64,000 nt of DNA, from assembly GCA_030446775.1 (NCBI GenBank), contig JAUJMQ010000006.1, forward strand, positions 25,504 through 89,503, in the 5' to 3' direction. A program made the translations under genes and the position numbers. This document shows, piece by piece, positions 28,967 to 39,360 of this stretch; the first letter of the stretch is position 1; each line of letters begins with the position of its first letter. The stretch is from Egibacteraceae bacterium (GTDB lineage Bacteria > Actinomycetota > Nitriliruptoria > Euzebyales > Egibacteraceae). The notes beneath the pieces were generated by a model that worked only from the letters and a program-made list of their open reading frames with translations, was not told where the DNA came from and made no database searches.

Positions 28967-31156
28967 TCACGCCAGGGCGCTCTCGGTGCCGGCGTCGTGG
29001 GCGAACAGACAGCTCCCGCCGGCGCGTCGCGCCGTCGTGCGGATCTGCTCCAGGTCGGGGCTCTCGGGCAACCCGAACACCATCAGGTCCGGCCGGGACG
29101 CCTCGTCGCCGGCGTCGAACGCGTCCACGACGCGCGTGGTCGTGTCCCTCGGCAGGCGTCCCGCCGTCGCGAGCCGGTGCAGGTACCCGTCGGCGGCGTC
29201 GCGGTGCCGGGGATCCTGGGCGACGCCGACGAGCGTCAGGTGTGCGCGCCAGTTACGCGTCAGCTGGTAGGCCGCCAGCGTCGCGAGGTCGAGGTTCGGA
29301 AGGTCGCTGCCCAGCTCCCACCCCGGGCCCTGGTCGCCGAGCCACAGTGCGATCCGGCGGCGCCGCCCCAGGCCGGTCCGCGGGTTGTGGCAGAAGACGA
29401 GGACCCCCAGACCGTGGGCGTGCGCGGCGGCCATGACCGCCGCGAGCTCGCGATCGCGTGAGACGTCGTCGGGAACGCTCAGGAACACCGCGTTCGGCGT
29501 CAGGAACGCCCCGGACAGCGCCTGGATGCTCGTGACCACCCCGCGCTCGAAGCTCTCCGCCTCGACCGTGCTCGCCGTCGCGAACACCCCCTCGTCGCGG
29601 AAGCCCTGGGCGGCTGCGTCCAGCGCAGCCGTCGAGACGCCGGACCCGATCCCGATGATCTTCACCGTCCCCTTCGACGCGACGATGCCGTGGACCAGCG
29701 GGAACGTCGCGCGGACCTCGTCGGGATCGCGCACCGGCTGGAGCAGGTTGGGCTTCCAGCCGCGCTCGTTGGTGCCCCCCAGCTCGATGACCCGCCGGGC
29801 CGCCCACTCGGCCAGCGCCACGAACAGCCCGCTGCGCATGTCTCCCGCCGGCGCCCGCAGCCCGCGGCGCACGAGCACGACGTAGAAGGCGAGCACGAGG
29901 CCGACGGCGAGGAGCCCGAACACGGGGTTGATGATGAACATCGCGAACACGCAACCGAGGGCCCCGATCAGCGGGACGACCCGTGGGATCCGCAACAGGG
30001 GGCGGAAGCTGACCAGCCCGAGGCTCTGCTCGACGAGGACGACGACGTTGATCATCGTGTAGGTGATCAGAAAGAACATCGTGATCAGCGGCGCGATCAC
30101 GTTGAGGTTGCGTAGCAGCAGCGCGCCGAGCACGACCGCTCCGGTCACCAGGGTGGCGTTGCGCGGCTCGCCGCGCCGGTCCTGCCCGGCCCGCCGCGCG
30201 CTCGCCGGCAACACCCCGGTGGCCGCGATCGCCTGCAGGATCCGGGGTGCCCCGACGATGGAGCCCAGGGCCGACGACAGGGTGGCGCCGAGCAGCCCGG
30301 CGAGCACGGCGGGGGCCCACGCGGCGCGGTCGACCATCACGTAGTAGTCGGAGACGAGCACGTCGGGCGGGGCGGAGCGCGCCAACCAGTAGGCGATCAG
30401 CAGGTAGACGAGCAGGCTGACCCCGATCGCCGACATCGTCCCACGCGGGATGCTGCGGCGCGGGTCGCGCAGGTCGCCCGACAGGTTGGCGCCGGCCATG
30501 ATCCCGGTGGCGGCCGGGAAGAAGACGGCGAACACCGGCCAGAAGCTGGTGCCCTGGAAGCCGGTCTCCGGCGCGCCGGGGAACTGCCCGAACAAGGTCA
30601 CGGGCTCGGTCATGGACCCGCCGAACGCCGCGACCGCGATCGAGACGAGCGACACCACGATGGCAGCGAGGATGACGAACTGCACCCGGAAGGCCAGGCT
30701 CGGACCGACGTAGGCGACGCCGAAGACGACGGCGAAGACGGCGAGGTCGACCAGCAGCGACGGCGCCTCGGGGAGGATGTACTGCAGGCCCGCGCGGAAG
30801 CCGAAGATGTACATGGCGACCGCCAGCGCCTGGGACACGTACAGCGGCACCCCGACGGCGCCGCCGACCTCCAGCCCCAGCGACTGGGAGATGATCGAGT
30901 ACGCGCCGCCCGCGCCGATGCGGATGTTCGTCGTGAGTGACGACAGCGACAGGCCGGTGGCACCGGTGATCGCGAAGGCGCCGAGGATGATCCCGACCGC
31001 GCCGAGCAGCCCGGCGTTGCCGACCACCCAACCCGCCCGCAGGTACATGATCACGCCGAGGATCGTCAGCAGCGTCGGTGTGAAGACCCCCTCGAAGGTG
31101 CCGAACTTCTTCGGCGCCGGAGGTGCCTCCTGAGGGCTGGCACCAAGCTCGGTCAC
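28967..31156 (-). CDS. APC/SLC12-like cation-chloride cotransporter family permease
   Basis: A 729-residue transporter. About twelve membrane segments fill residues 20-470, starting with GVFTPTLLTILGVIMYLRAG, and include GATGLSLSSLTTNIRIGAGG and FAVFFPAATGIMAGANLSGD. The latter matches the SLC12 (Na-K-Cl cotransporter) pattern within the APC superfamily. The C-terminal 250 residues are soluble (GTVKIIGIGSGVSTAALDAA, then LVFCHNPRTGLGRRRRIALW) and resemble the SLC12 C-domain. Substrate ions cannot be assigned. The GTG at 31156 has GGGAGG five bases upstream, so it is preferred over the ATG at 31183. Confidence 0.88.
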   Translation of the reverse strand: MTELGASPQEAPPAPKKFGTFEGVFTPTLLTILGVIMYLRAGWVVGNAGLLGAVGIILGAFAITGATGLSLSSLTTNIRIGAGGAYSIISQSLGLEVGGAVGVPLYVSQALAVAMYIFGFRAGLQYILPEAPSLLVDLAVFAVVFGVAYVGPSLAFRVQFVILAAIVVSLVSIAVAAFGGSMTEPVTLFGQFPGAPETGFQGTSFWPVFAVFFPAATGIMAGANLSGDLRDPRRSIPRGTMSAIGVSLLVYLLIAYWLARSAPPDVLVSDYYVMVDRAAWAPAVLAGLLGATLSSALGSIVGAPRILQAIAATGVLPASARRAGQDRRGEPRNATLVTGAVVLGALLLRNLNVIAPLITMFFLITYTMINVVVLVEQSLGLVSFRPLLRIPRVVPLIGALGCVFAMFIINPVFGLLAVGLVLAFYVVLVRRGLRAPAGDMRSGLFVALAEWAARRVIELGGTNERGWKPNLLQPVRDPDEVRATFPLVHGIVASKGTVKIIGIGSGVSTAALDAAAQGFRDEGVFATASTVEAESFERGVVTSIQALSGAFLTPNAVFLSVPDDVSRDRELAAVMAAAHAHGLGVLVFCHNPRTGLGRRRRIALWLGDQGPGWELGSDLPNLDLATLAAYQLTRNWRAHLTLVGVAQDPRHRDAADGYLHRLATAGRLPRDTTTRVVDAFDAGDEASRPDLMVFGLPESPDLEQIRTTARRAGGSCLFAHDAGTESALA

Positions 31157-31285
31157 GTGTCCTCCCTGATGGATCTGCCGCACCGGTCTGCCGGCGGCGC
31201 CCCGGCGTCGGACTGCGGGCGCCCGGCCCTGATCATGCCGCGCGCGACCCCTGACGCGCCCGACGCCGCGCTCCAGGCCGCCGGG

Positions 31286-31553
31286 TGTTTGAGGTGCGTC
31301 CTGGAAGCCGCCTCCCGGAACCTGCCTCCCGGAGGGAGTCGTTGAACGGAAGCCGCCCGGCGTTTGAGGTGCGTCCTGAATCTGCCTCCCGGAGGGAGTC
31401 GTTGAACGGAAGCCGCCCGGCGTGTGAGGTGCGTCCTGAAGCTGCCTCCCGGAGGGAGTCGTTGAACGAAAGCCGCCCGGCGTTTGAGGTGCGTCCTGAA
31501 CCTGCCTCCGGAGGGAGTCGTTGAACGGAAGCCGCCCGGCGTTTGAGGTGCGT
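31286..31553. repeat. Array of 60-bp direct repeats
   Basis: Four units plus a partial fifth run head to tail. The first is 75 bp with an insert (31286-31360), then come 31361-31420 and 31421-31480 (60 bp each), 31481-31539 (59 bp) and a partial unit to 31553. Each begins GTTTGAGGTGCGTCCTGAA, contains the near-palindrome CCTCCCGGAGGG and ends AGCCGCCCGGC. Units differ at only a few positions. There are no spacers, so it is not a CRISPR. It fills the gap between the APC transporter and ettA. The forward frame is open through the array but has no protein-like features. Confidence 0.9.
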
Positions 31554-31608
31554 CATAGGGTGGTCGGTCGTGGTCGATCCGCGATCGCAGCCGGCGAAGG
31601 TCTGAGCC

Positions 31609-33282
<1,674 letters not shown>

Positions 33283-33303
33283 CGCGCGCGGGGAACATGC
33301 CGA

Positions 33304-33332
33304 GGCCCCGTGGCCGTGGCCGGTCGGGGGCC
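33304..33332 (+). terminator. Possible terminator after ettA
   Basis: GGCCCC at 33304-33309 can pair with GGGGCC at 33327-33332. It lies between the convergent ettA and mshC genes, 22 bases past the ettA stop. There is no U-tract. Confidence 0.35.
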
Positions 33333-33422
33333 CCGCGACGCCTTCGGCGGGTTGCGGGCGGGACCGCCGGGCGGTCTCGCGGGCGCTCTCGTGTGGGTGC
33401 GCTGTGCCCCGGGCGGGCGCCG

Positions 33423-34592
33423 TTACACGTCGGCGGACGAAAAGCTGACGGGAAGCGCGAACCCGAGCACGGGCGCGAGGCGGCGCAGCGTCGTGCCCGC
33501 CCCCACCTCGGCGGCCTCGTCGAGGATCCGGATCGCCTCGGGCGTGTCGAGGTCGTCGCGGATCGCCCTGTCGAACGCTGCCGCGAGGTCGTCGCGCTCC
33601 CCCTCGGTTCCCGCCGCCTTCTGCCACCGCTTGAACCCGCAGGCGGCGTCGGCGAGCTCGGTGTCGTCATAGGACCAGTCGGCACGGTAGTGGTGCTCCA
33701 GCAGGTAGCGGCGGACCGCGCCTGCCTCGTAGCGCTCCAGCAGGTCGCGCACGAACACGAGGTTGCCCAGCGACTTGGACATCTTGACCCCGTCGAGGGC
33801 GACCATCCCGACGTGCATCCATACCCGGGCGAACGGACCCTGCCCGGTCAGCGACTCGCTTTGGAGGATCTCCGCGGAGTGGTGCGGGAAGATCAGGTCG
33901 CGGCCGCCGCCGTGGATGTCCACGACGGCGCCGAGCTCCTCGGCCACCATGACCGAGCACTCGATGTGCCACCCCGGCCGCCCGGGACCCCAGTCGCTGT
34001 CCCAGCTCGGCTCGTCGGGGGCGCTGGGCTGCCACAGCAGGAAGTCCAGCGGATCGCGCTTGCCGGCGGCCTGCGGGTCTCCGCCCTTCTCGGCGAACTG
34101 CGCGAGCATCCCAGGGCGGTCCAGCCCCGACAGCTCCGCGAAGCGCCCGGAGGCGGCGGTGTCGAAGTAGATCCGCCCGTCGGGCGTCGCGTAGGCATGG
34201 CCGCCGGCGACCAGACCGCGGACGGCCTGGACGATCGCCGGCACCGTCTCGGTGGCCAGCGGCACCGCGTCGGCGGGGCGCACGCCGAGCCGGTCGATGT
34301 CGGCGTCGAACCGCTGCACCTCGCGCCGTCCGAGCTCGAGGTAGTCCACCCCCAGCTCGCGGGCGCGGCGCAGGATGTCGTCGTCGACGTCGGTGACGTT
34401 GCGCACCGAAAGGACCCGGTGGCCGACGTGGGTGAGCACGCGGGTCAGCGCGTCGAAGCTCACGTAGGTGAACGCGTGCCCGAGGTGGGTCGAGTCGTAC
34501 GGCGTGATCCCGCAGACGTAGAGGCGGACCGTGTGCCCCGCAAGAAAGTCCCGCACCGCCCGGGCACGCGTGTCGTACAGCCGCATCCGCAT
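33423..34592 (-). CDS. mshC: Cysteine:GlcN-Ins ligase MshC (CysS paralogue)
   Basis: MshC adds cysteine to glucosaminyl-inositol in mycothiol synthesis and descends from cysteinyl-tRNA synthetase. The 389-residue protein has the class I signatures THLGHA (HIGH) and KMSKS, the zinc/substrate region YVCGITPYDSTHLGHA, and GGGRDLIFPHHSAEIL. The CGITPYD...HLGHA form and the short C-terminus without a full DALR/anticodon-binding domain favour MshC (about 410 aa) over CysS (460 or more). The Mca gene in the same window supports a mycothiol pathway. A CysS assignment remains the main alternative. Nested ATGs at 34592 and 34586 are possible starts. Confidence 0.75.
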   Translation of the reverse strand: MRMRLYDTRARAVRDFLAGHTVRLYVCGITPYDSTHLGHAFTYVSFDALTRVLTHVGHRVLSVRNVTDVDDDILRRARELGVDYLELGRREVQRFDADIDRLGVRPADAVPLATETVPAIVQAVRGLVAGGHAYATPDGRIYFDTAASGRFAELSGLDRPGMLAQFAEKGGDPQAAGKRDPLDFLLWQPSAPDEPSWDSDWGPGRPGWHIECSVMVAEELGAVVDIHGGGRDLIFPHHSAEILQSESLTGQGPFARVWMHVGMVALDGVKMSKSLGNLVFVRDLLERYEAGAVRRYLLEHHYRADWSYDDTELADAACGFKRWQKAAGTEGERDDLAAAFDRAIRDDLDTPEAIRILDEAAEVGAGTTLRRLAPVLGFALPVSFSSADV

Positions 34593-34699
34593 CGGCTCAA
34601 GCCTATGCCGCCGCCGGTCGGGCCTGCGCGGCGCCGCCGGCGGCGGCCCGGCACGAGGAGCCGGGAGCGCGGGTAGGCGTGCCGCCGGGCGGGGTGAAA

Positions 34700-34736
34700 G
34701 GCCCGGCCGCCTGCGCAGTCAACAAGCGGCCGGGCC
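34700..34736 (-). terminator. GC-rich hairpin terminator after rnhB
   Basis: GGCCCGGCCGC at 34700-34710 and GCGGCCGGGCC at 34726-34736 form a perfect 11-bp stem with a 15-base loop. It lies 194 bases downstream of the rnhB stop and upstream of mshC. The U-tract is weak. The rest of the 34593-34929 gap shows no gene I can support. Confidence 0.55.
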
Positions 34737-34929
34737 CGGGGCCGAGGCGCCCTGGAGCCCCGGCTCGTTCAGCATGCGGCAGCCGAGCACCTGCGTGCCA
34801 TGACCCATAGGGATGGTTGCAAAACGGCCTAAACCGACTAGTCAGGGCCGGTCCCTCCGGCGCTTGTTCTCGTCGGTCTCCGCGCGGGAACCGGCGAGAG
34901 CAAGCGTGGGCCGGGGAGGTGCGATGGGA

Positions 34930-35634
34930 TCAGAACAGCTCTGGATCGCCGAGGCCGGCGGCGGCACGGATCGGCGCCCACGTCTGGCGATGCAGGCGGC
35001 AGGGTCCGTGCTCGGCCAGCGACAGCCGGTGGTCGGGCGAGGGGTAGCCCTTGTTCGACGAGAACCGGTAGGCGGGGAAGTCCGGGCAGACCGAGGACAT
35101 GAGCGTGTCGCGGTGGACCTTGGCCACGATGGAGGCGGCAGCGATCGATGCGGAGCGGGCGTCACCGCCGATGATCCGCTCGTTGCGCGTGCCGTAGCCG
35201 GCCAGAAAGTCCCAGTTGCCGTCGACCAGGCACACGTCGGGCCGCGACGGCAGGGCGTCCACCGCCCGGGCCGCCGCGAGGCGGATCGCCGCGGTCATTC
35301 CGACCTCGTCGATCTCGGCGTTGGAGGCCGAGCCGATGCCGACGCCGACCGCGAAACCCGAGATCCGCTCGGCCAGCTCCTCCCGGCGCCGCGGGTCCAG
35401 GACCTTGGAGTCGCGCAGCTTGTACATCCGGTGGTCACTGGGCAGCACGACGGCCGCGTACGTGACCGGCCCCGCCCAGGCGCCGCGACCGACCTCGTCG
35501 ACGCCGGCGACGAGGGCGCCCTCGTCCCACCAGCGTCGCTCCAGGCGCAGCCCCGGCACGTCGGGCAGCCGGCGGCGCCTGCCGTTGGTGTACTGCACGT
35601 TGCGGCGCTGGCTGGCGGGCAGCATGGCCGTCAC
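34930..35634 (-). CDS. rnhB: Ribonuclease HII
   Basis: RNase HII cuts the RNA strand of RNA-DNA hybrids and excises single misincorporated ribonucleotides. The 234-residue protein has the first catalytic pair in VAGVDEVGRGAWAGPV. Further acidic residues lie in KLRDSKVLD and CLVDGNWDFLAG, and the block ARSASIAAASIVAKVHRD is typical. The C-terminal SNKGYPSPDHRLSLAEHGPC is characteristic of actinobacterial type 2 enzymes. GTG 35634 and ATG 35625 are both possible starts, and no clear Shine-Dalgarno is seen. It is encoded on the same strand as the selenoprotein and malic enzyme genes. Confidence 0.93.
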   Translation of the reverse strand: MTAMLPASQRRNVQYTNGRRRRLPDVPGLRLERRWWDEGALVAGVDEVGRGAWAGPVTYAAVVLPSDHRMYKLRDSKVLDPRRREELAERISGFAVGVGIGSASNAEIDEVGMTAAIRLAAARAVDALPSRPDVCLVDGNWDFLAGYGTRNERIIGGDARSASIAAASIVAKVHRDTLMSSVCPDFPAYRFSSNKGYPSPDHRLSLAEHGPCRLHRQTWAPIRAAAGLGDPELF

Positions 35635-35738
35635 GCTACCGCAGCGAACCGCCGGATCGATGTCCTGGCGCCCGTCCGGTGCTCACGCCACGGCGAGCGC
35701 TTGCGAGGCCGCGGCCGACACCGGCTCACCGAGTCGCG

Positions 35739-35975
35739 TCAGCCGACCCGGCGGCTGACCGCGGCCAGCACCTCTCCCGGCTCGGCATGCCGGCCAGTGG
35801 CCCGCTTGCTGTAGACGACGTCGCCGTCGACGCCGACCTCGAACACACCGCCGCTGGAGGGCACCAGGGTCAGCTCGGCGATGTCGTAGCCGTGCTCGGC
35901 GAGAAGCTCGGCCGCCAGACCGGCGGCACGCTCGGCGTAGCCTCAGACGTTGCAGTACTCGATCGTGACGCGCAC
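35739..35975 (-). CDS. SelW/Rdx-family selenoprotein (Sec at residue 11)
   Basis: A 78-residue thioredoxin-fold protein of the SelT/SelW/SelH (Rdx) family. From the GTG at 35975 it reads VRVTIEYCNV, then an in-frame TGA (35943-35945), then GYAERAAGLAAELLAEHG. Reading TGA as selenocysteine gives the family redox motif CxxU with Cys8 and Sec11. The rest fits Rdx proteins (LTLVPSSGGVFEVGVDGDVV, then YSKRATGRHAEPGEVLAAV), ending at a normal TGA at 35739-35741. GAGGGGG eight bases before the GTG is a good ribosome binding site. A bacterial SECIS-like hairpin follows the TGA at the right distance. The gene starts 33 bases after the malic enzyme stop. If the TGA were an error for TGC, this would be the common CxxC homologue. 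Confidence 0.87.
35911..35927 (-). promoter_or_regulatory. Bacterial SECIS element
   Basis: On the minus-strand mRNA, GCCGCC and GGCGGC form a six-base-pair perfect stem around the five-base loop GGUCU. The loop starts 21 nt after the UGA. In E. coli fdhF the SelB-binding hairpin has the same GGUCU apical sequence about 18 nt after its UGA. The hairpin lies inside the reading frame, as bacterial SECIS elements do. Confidence 0.82.
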
Positions 35976-36008
35976 GCGTGGCCCCCTCACCTGTTGTGTC
36001 CGGGTGGT

Positions 36009-37427
<1,419 letters not shown>

Positions 37428-37454
37428 GCGGGCCATCCTGCCAAACTGCGCGGC

Positions 37455-38305
37455 ATGGATCTGGGAATGGACGGCTGGGGTGTGCTCGTGACCGGGGCGT
37501 CCGGCGGGATCGGCTCGGCGACTGCGCGGGCCTTCGCCGCCGAGGGCGCGCGGGTGGCGGTGCACTACCACCGCTCGCGCGACGCCGCGGAGACGGTGGC
37601 CGCCGAGGTCGGCGGCGTGGCCCTGCAGGCCGACCGGCGCGAGGAGCGGGCCGCGGACCGGCTCGTGCCGGCGGCCGTTGCGGCACTCGGTCGTCTCGAC
37701 GTCTGTGTCGCGAACGCCGGCGTGTGGCCGCGCGAGGACGTGCCGGTCACCGGGATGGATCTGGACCGCTGGTCGGCGCGACGATCGACGCGAACCTCAC
37801 CGCCACGTTCCTGACCGCCCGTGCCTACCTGCGCCACGCCGCCGCGGCACGTGCCGGCTGCCTGGTCCTCGTCGGCTCGACGGCGGGCCGGTTCGGCGAG
37901 GCCGGCCACGCCGACTACGCCGCCGCCAAGTCGGCGATCACCGGCGGGCTGCTGCAGTCGCTGAAGAACGAGGTCGTGCGCACCGCCGCCGGCGCCCGCG
38001 TGAACGCGGTGGCGCCCGGTTGGACGGTGTCGCCGATGACCTCGCGCGACCTCGACGCGGCACTCGTCGAGCGGGTGACCCGCACGATGCCGTTGCGCAA
38101 GGTCGCCACCGCCGACGACGTGGCTCGCGCGATCGTGTGGCGGCCCACGCCCTTGGCCGCCGGACACGACACCGGCGCGCTCGTCACGGGGGCGGGCGGC
38201 ATGGAGGGGCGGGTGCTGTGGGGCCGCCCCGGCGGACGACGCCTCGCCCCGCCCGTCCCCCCCGATCCCCCGCCCCGAGCCCCGGCCCCGAACCCGCCCA
38301 GATAG
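37455..38305 (+). CDS. Short-chain dehydrogenase/reductase, frameshifted
   Basis: A classical SDR oxidoreductase of about 280 residues. The cofactor loop is VLVTGASGGIGSATARAFAA near the N-terminus, the NAG motif lies in VCVANAGVWPRED, and the active-site Tyr and Lys are in DYAAAKSAITGG. One shift near 37778, after DLDRWSA, joins the first frame to the second (TIDANLTATFLTARAYLRHA). The substrate is unknown; similar proteins are annotated as 3-oxoacyl-ACP-reductase-like. The C-terminus ends in a Pro-rich tail. The ATG at 37455 is used, with 37467 as an alternative. Confidence 0.78.
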
Positions 38306-38369
38306 CAGGGTTGGACACGCTGTCGACACCAACCCTGCCGCGAACGGGTGGCGTCGCGGCTGGGTGCGG

Positions 38370-38705
38370 CTACAGGTACAGGCCGGTGGAGCCGGCCGCG
38401 CGCTCACCGGACGCGACGGCGTGGACGTCGCGCTCCCGGACGACGAGGAAGACGTCTCCGCGAACATCGACCTCGATGGCGGCGTCGGGCAGGAACAGCA
38501 CATGGTCGCCGCACTCGACGGTCCGCACGAGCGGCCCGATCTCGGTCACCTCGGCCCAGACGCCGCGGCGGTCGGCCGACTTGGCGGTCGCGGGGATGAG
38601 GATGCCGGCCTTGGTCCGTCGGTCGCCCTCGTCGGGGTGGCGGCACAAGATGCGGTCGGCCGTCACATGGACGGCGAGCTTGTGGTCGTCGGGCGCGGAG
38701 GCCAT
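38370..38705 (-). CDS. GroES-like co-chaperonin (Cpn10 family)
   Basis: A 111-residue protein with the beta-barrel pattern of GroES. It has VHVTADRILCRHPDEGDRRT, the mobile-loop region TKAGILIPATAKS, and a C-terminal part with GDHVLFLPDAAIEVDVRGDV. Typical GroES proteins are about 97 residues; this one has N- and C-terminal extensions and a divergent core. It is therefore likely an accessory Cpn10 paralogue rather than the main groES, since no groEL is adjacent. The ATG at 38705 has no obvious Shine-Dalgarno. It is divergent from the hypothetical gene at 38800. Confidence 0.75.
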   Translation of the reverse strand: MASAPDDHKLAVHVTADRILCRHPDEGDRRTKAGILIPATAKSADRRGVWAEVTEIGPLVRTVECGDHVLFLPDAAIEVDVRGDVFLVVRERDVHAVASGERAAGSTGLYL

Positions 38706-38799
38706 CGCGACCGAGCCTACCCACGGCCGCCGACACGGGCGCCGACGCGAGCATGCCGCGCTGGGTAGGCTCGTGGCCGAGGGGACCGGAGGTGCGTCG

Positions 38800-39360
38800 A
38801 TGCGCAGGACCGTTCGGCTGTTCAGTGAGGTCGGGCCCGAGGAGCGCCTCGGGCGCGCCATCGCCGGGCTGCCTGTGTCGGCGCGCCGGGCGCTGCGCGA
38901 GGTCGCCGACCGCGAGGACCTGCCCCTCGTGGCGGGGTCGTGGGCGACCGACGACGGCGGCTGCCTGGTCGCCAACGTCGTGACCGCCCTGTCGGCGGGC
39001 GACGACCCCGGGGACCGGACCCTTGACCTGCGCGTGCTCGACCTGTTCCCCGAGCTGTCCAGCCGCGACCTCAACCGCCTCATCGTCGCGTGGGACGAAG
39101 CCGCCGCCCAGGAGGGCCGCAACGGCGACGGTGCGCTGCGGCGGCTGCTGCGGGGCGCGCTCGCCCGCGCCGGTATGACGCACGACGGGCCCCGCCTGGA
39201 AGGCGGAGCCCGTCGTGGGGGCGGGGGAGATGCCTACGGGCGGGGCACTGGTCGACCGGAGGACTCCCCCTCGACGGGAGCCGAGCCGAGCGTGACCGCC
39301 ACGCTGCGCTCCTCGCCGTCTCGGAACACCGTCAGCTCGATCTCGTCGCCGGGCGCGTAG
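38800..39360 (+). CDS. Conserved hypothetical protein, C-terminus doubtful
   Basis: I do not recognise this family. The first 125 residues look coding: RRTVRLFSEVGPEERLGRAI, then REVADREDLPLVAGSWATDD, then LDLFPELSSRDLNRLIVAWD. They are mainly helical with many charged residues. GGAGGT seven bases before the ATG supports the start. After about 39175 the frame runs through a strong hairpin and 127 bases into the convergent htrA gene. A TGA in another frame at 39176 would give a natural end, so an indel just before it is likely and the true protein is probably about 125 residues. Confidence 0.6.
   Translation: MRRTVRLFSEVGPEERLGRAIAGLPVSARRALREVADREDLPLVAGSWATDDGGCLVANVVTALSAGDDPGDRTLDLRVLDLFPELSSRDLNRLIVAWDEAAAQEGRNGDGALRRLLRGALARAGMTHDGPRLEGGARRGGGGDAYGRGTGRPEDSPSTGAEPSVTATLRSSPSRNTVSSISSPGA
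39181..39217. terminator. Bidirectional hairpin between convergent genes
   Basis: CACGACGGGC at 39181-39190 pairs perfectly with GCCCGTCGTG at 39208-39217, and an inner CCGCCT/AGGCGG helix fills most of the loop. It lies immediately downstream of htrA and of the presumed true end of the 38800 gene. Confidence 0.75.

Noticed and set aside
31286..31553. CRISPR-like array
   Set aside because: The units are contiguous 60-bp repeats with no unique spacers, and no cas genes are present.
33423..34592. Cysteinyl-tRNA synthetase
   Set aside because: The length and the reduced C-terminus fit MshC better, and mca is nearby; kept only as the alternative.
35943..35945. TGA as a plain stop or a substitution error
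   Set aside because: The downstream frame stays Rdx-like to the natural end, a SECIS-type hairpin is correctly placed, and errors elsewhere in this window are indels rather than substitutions.
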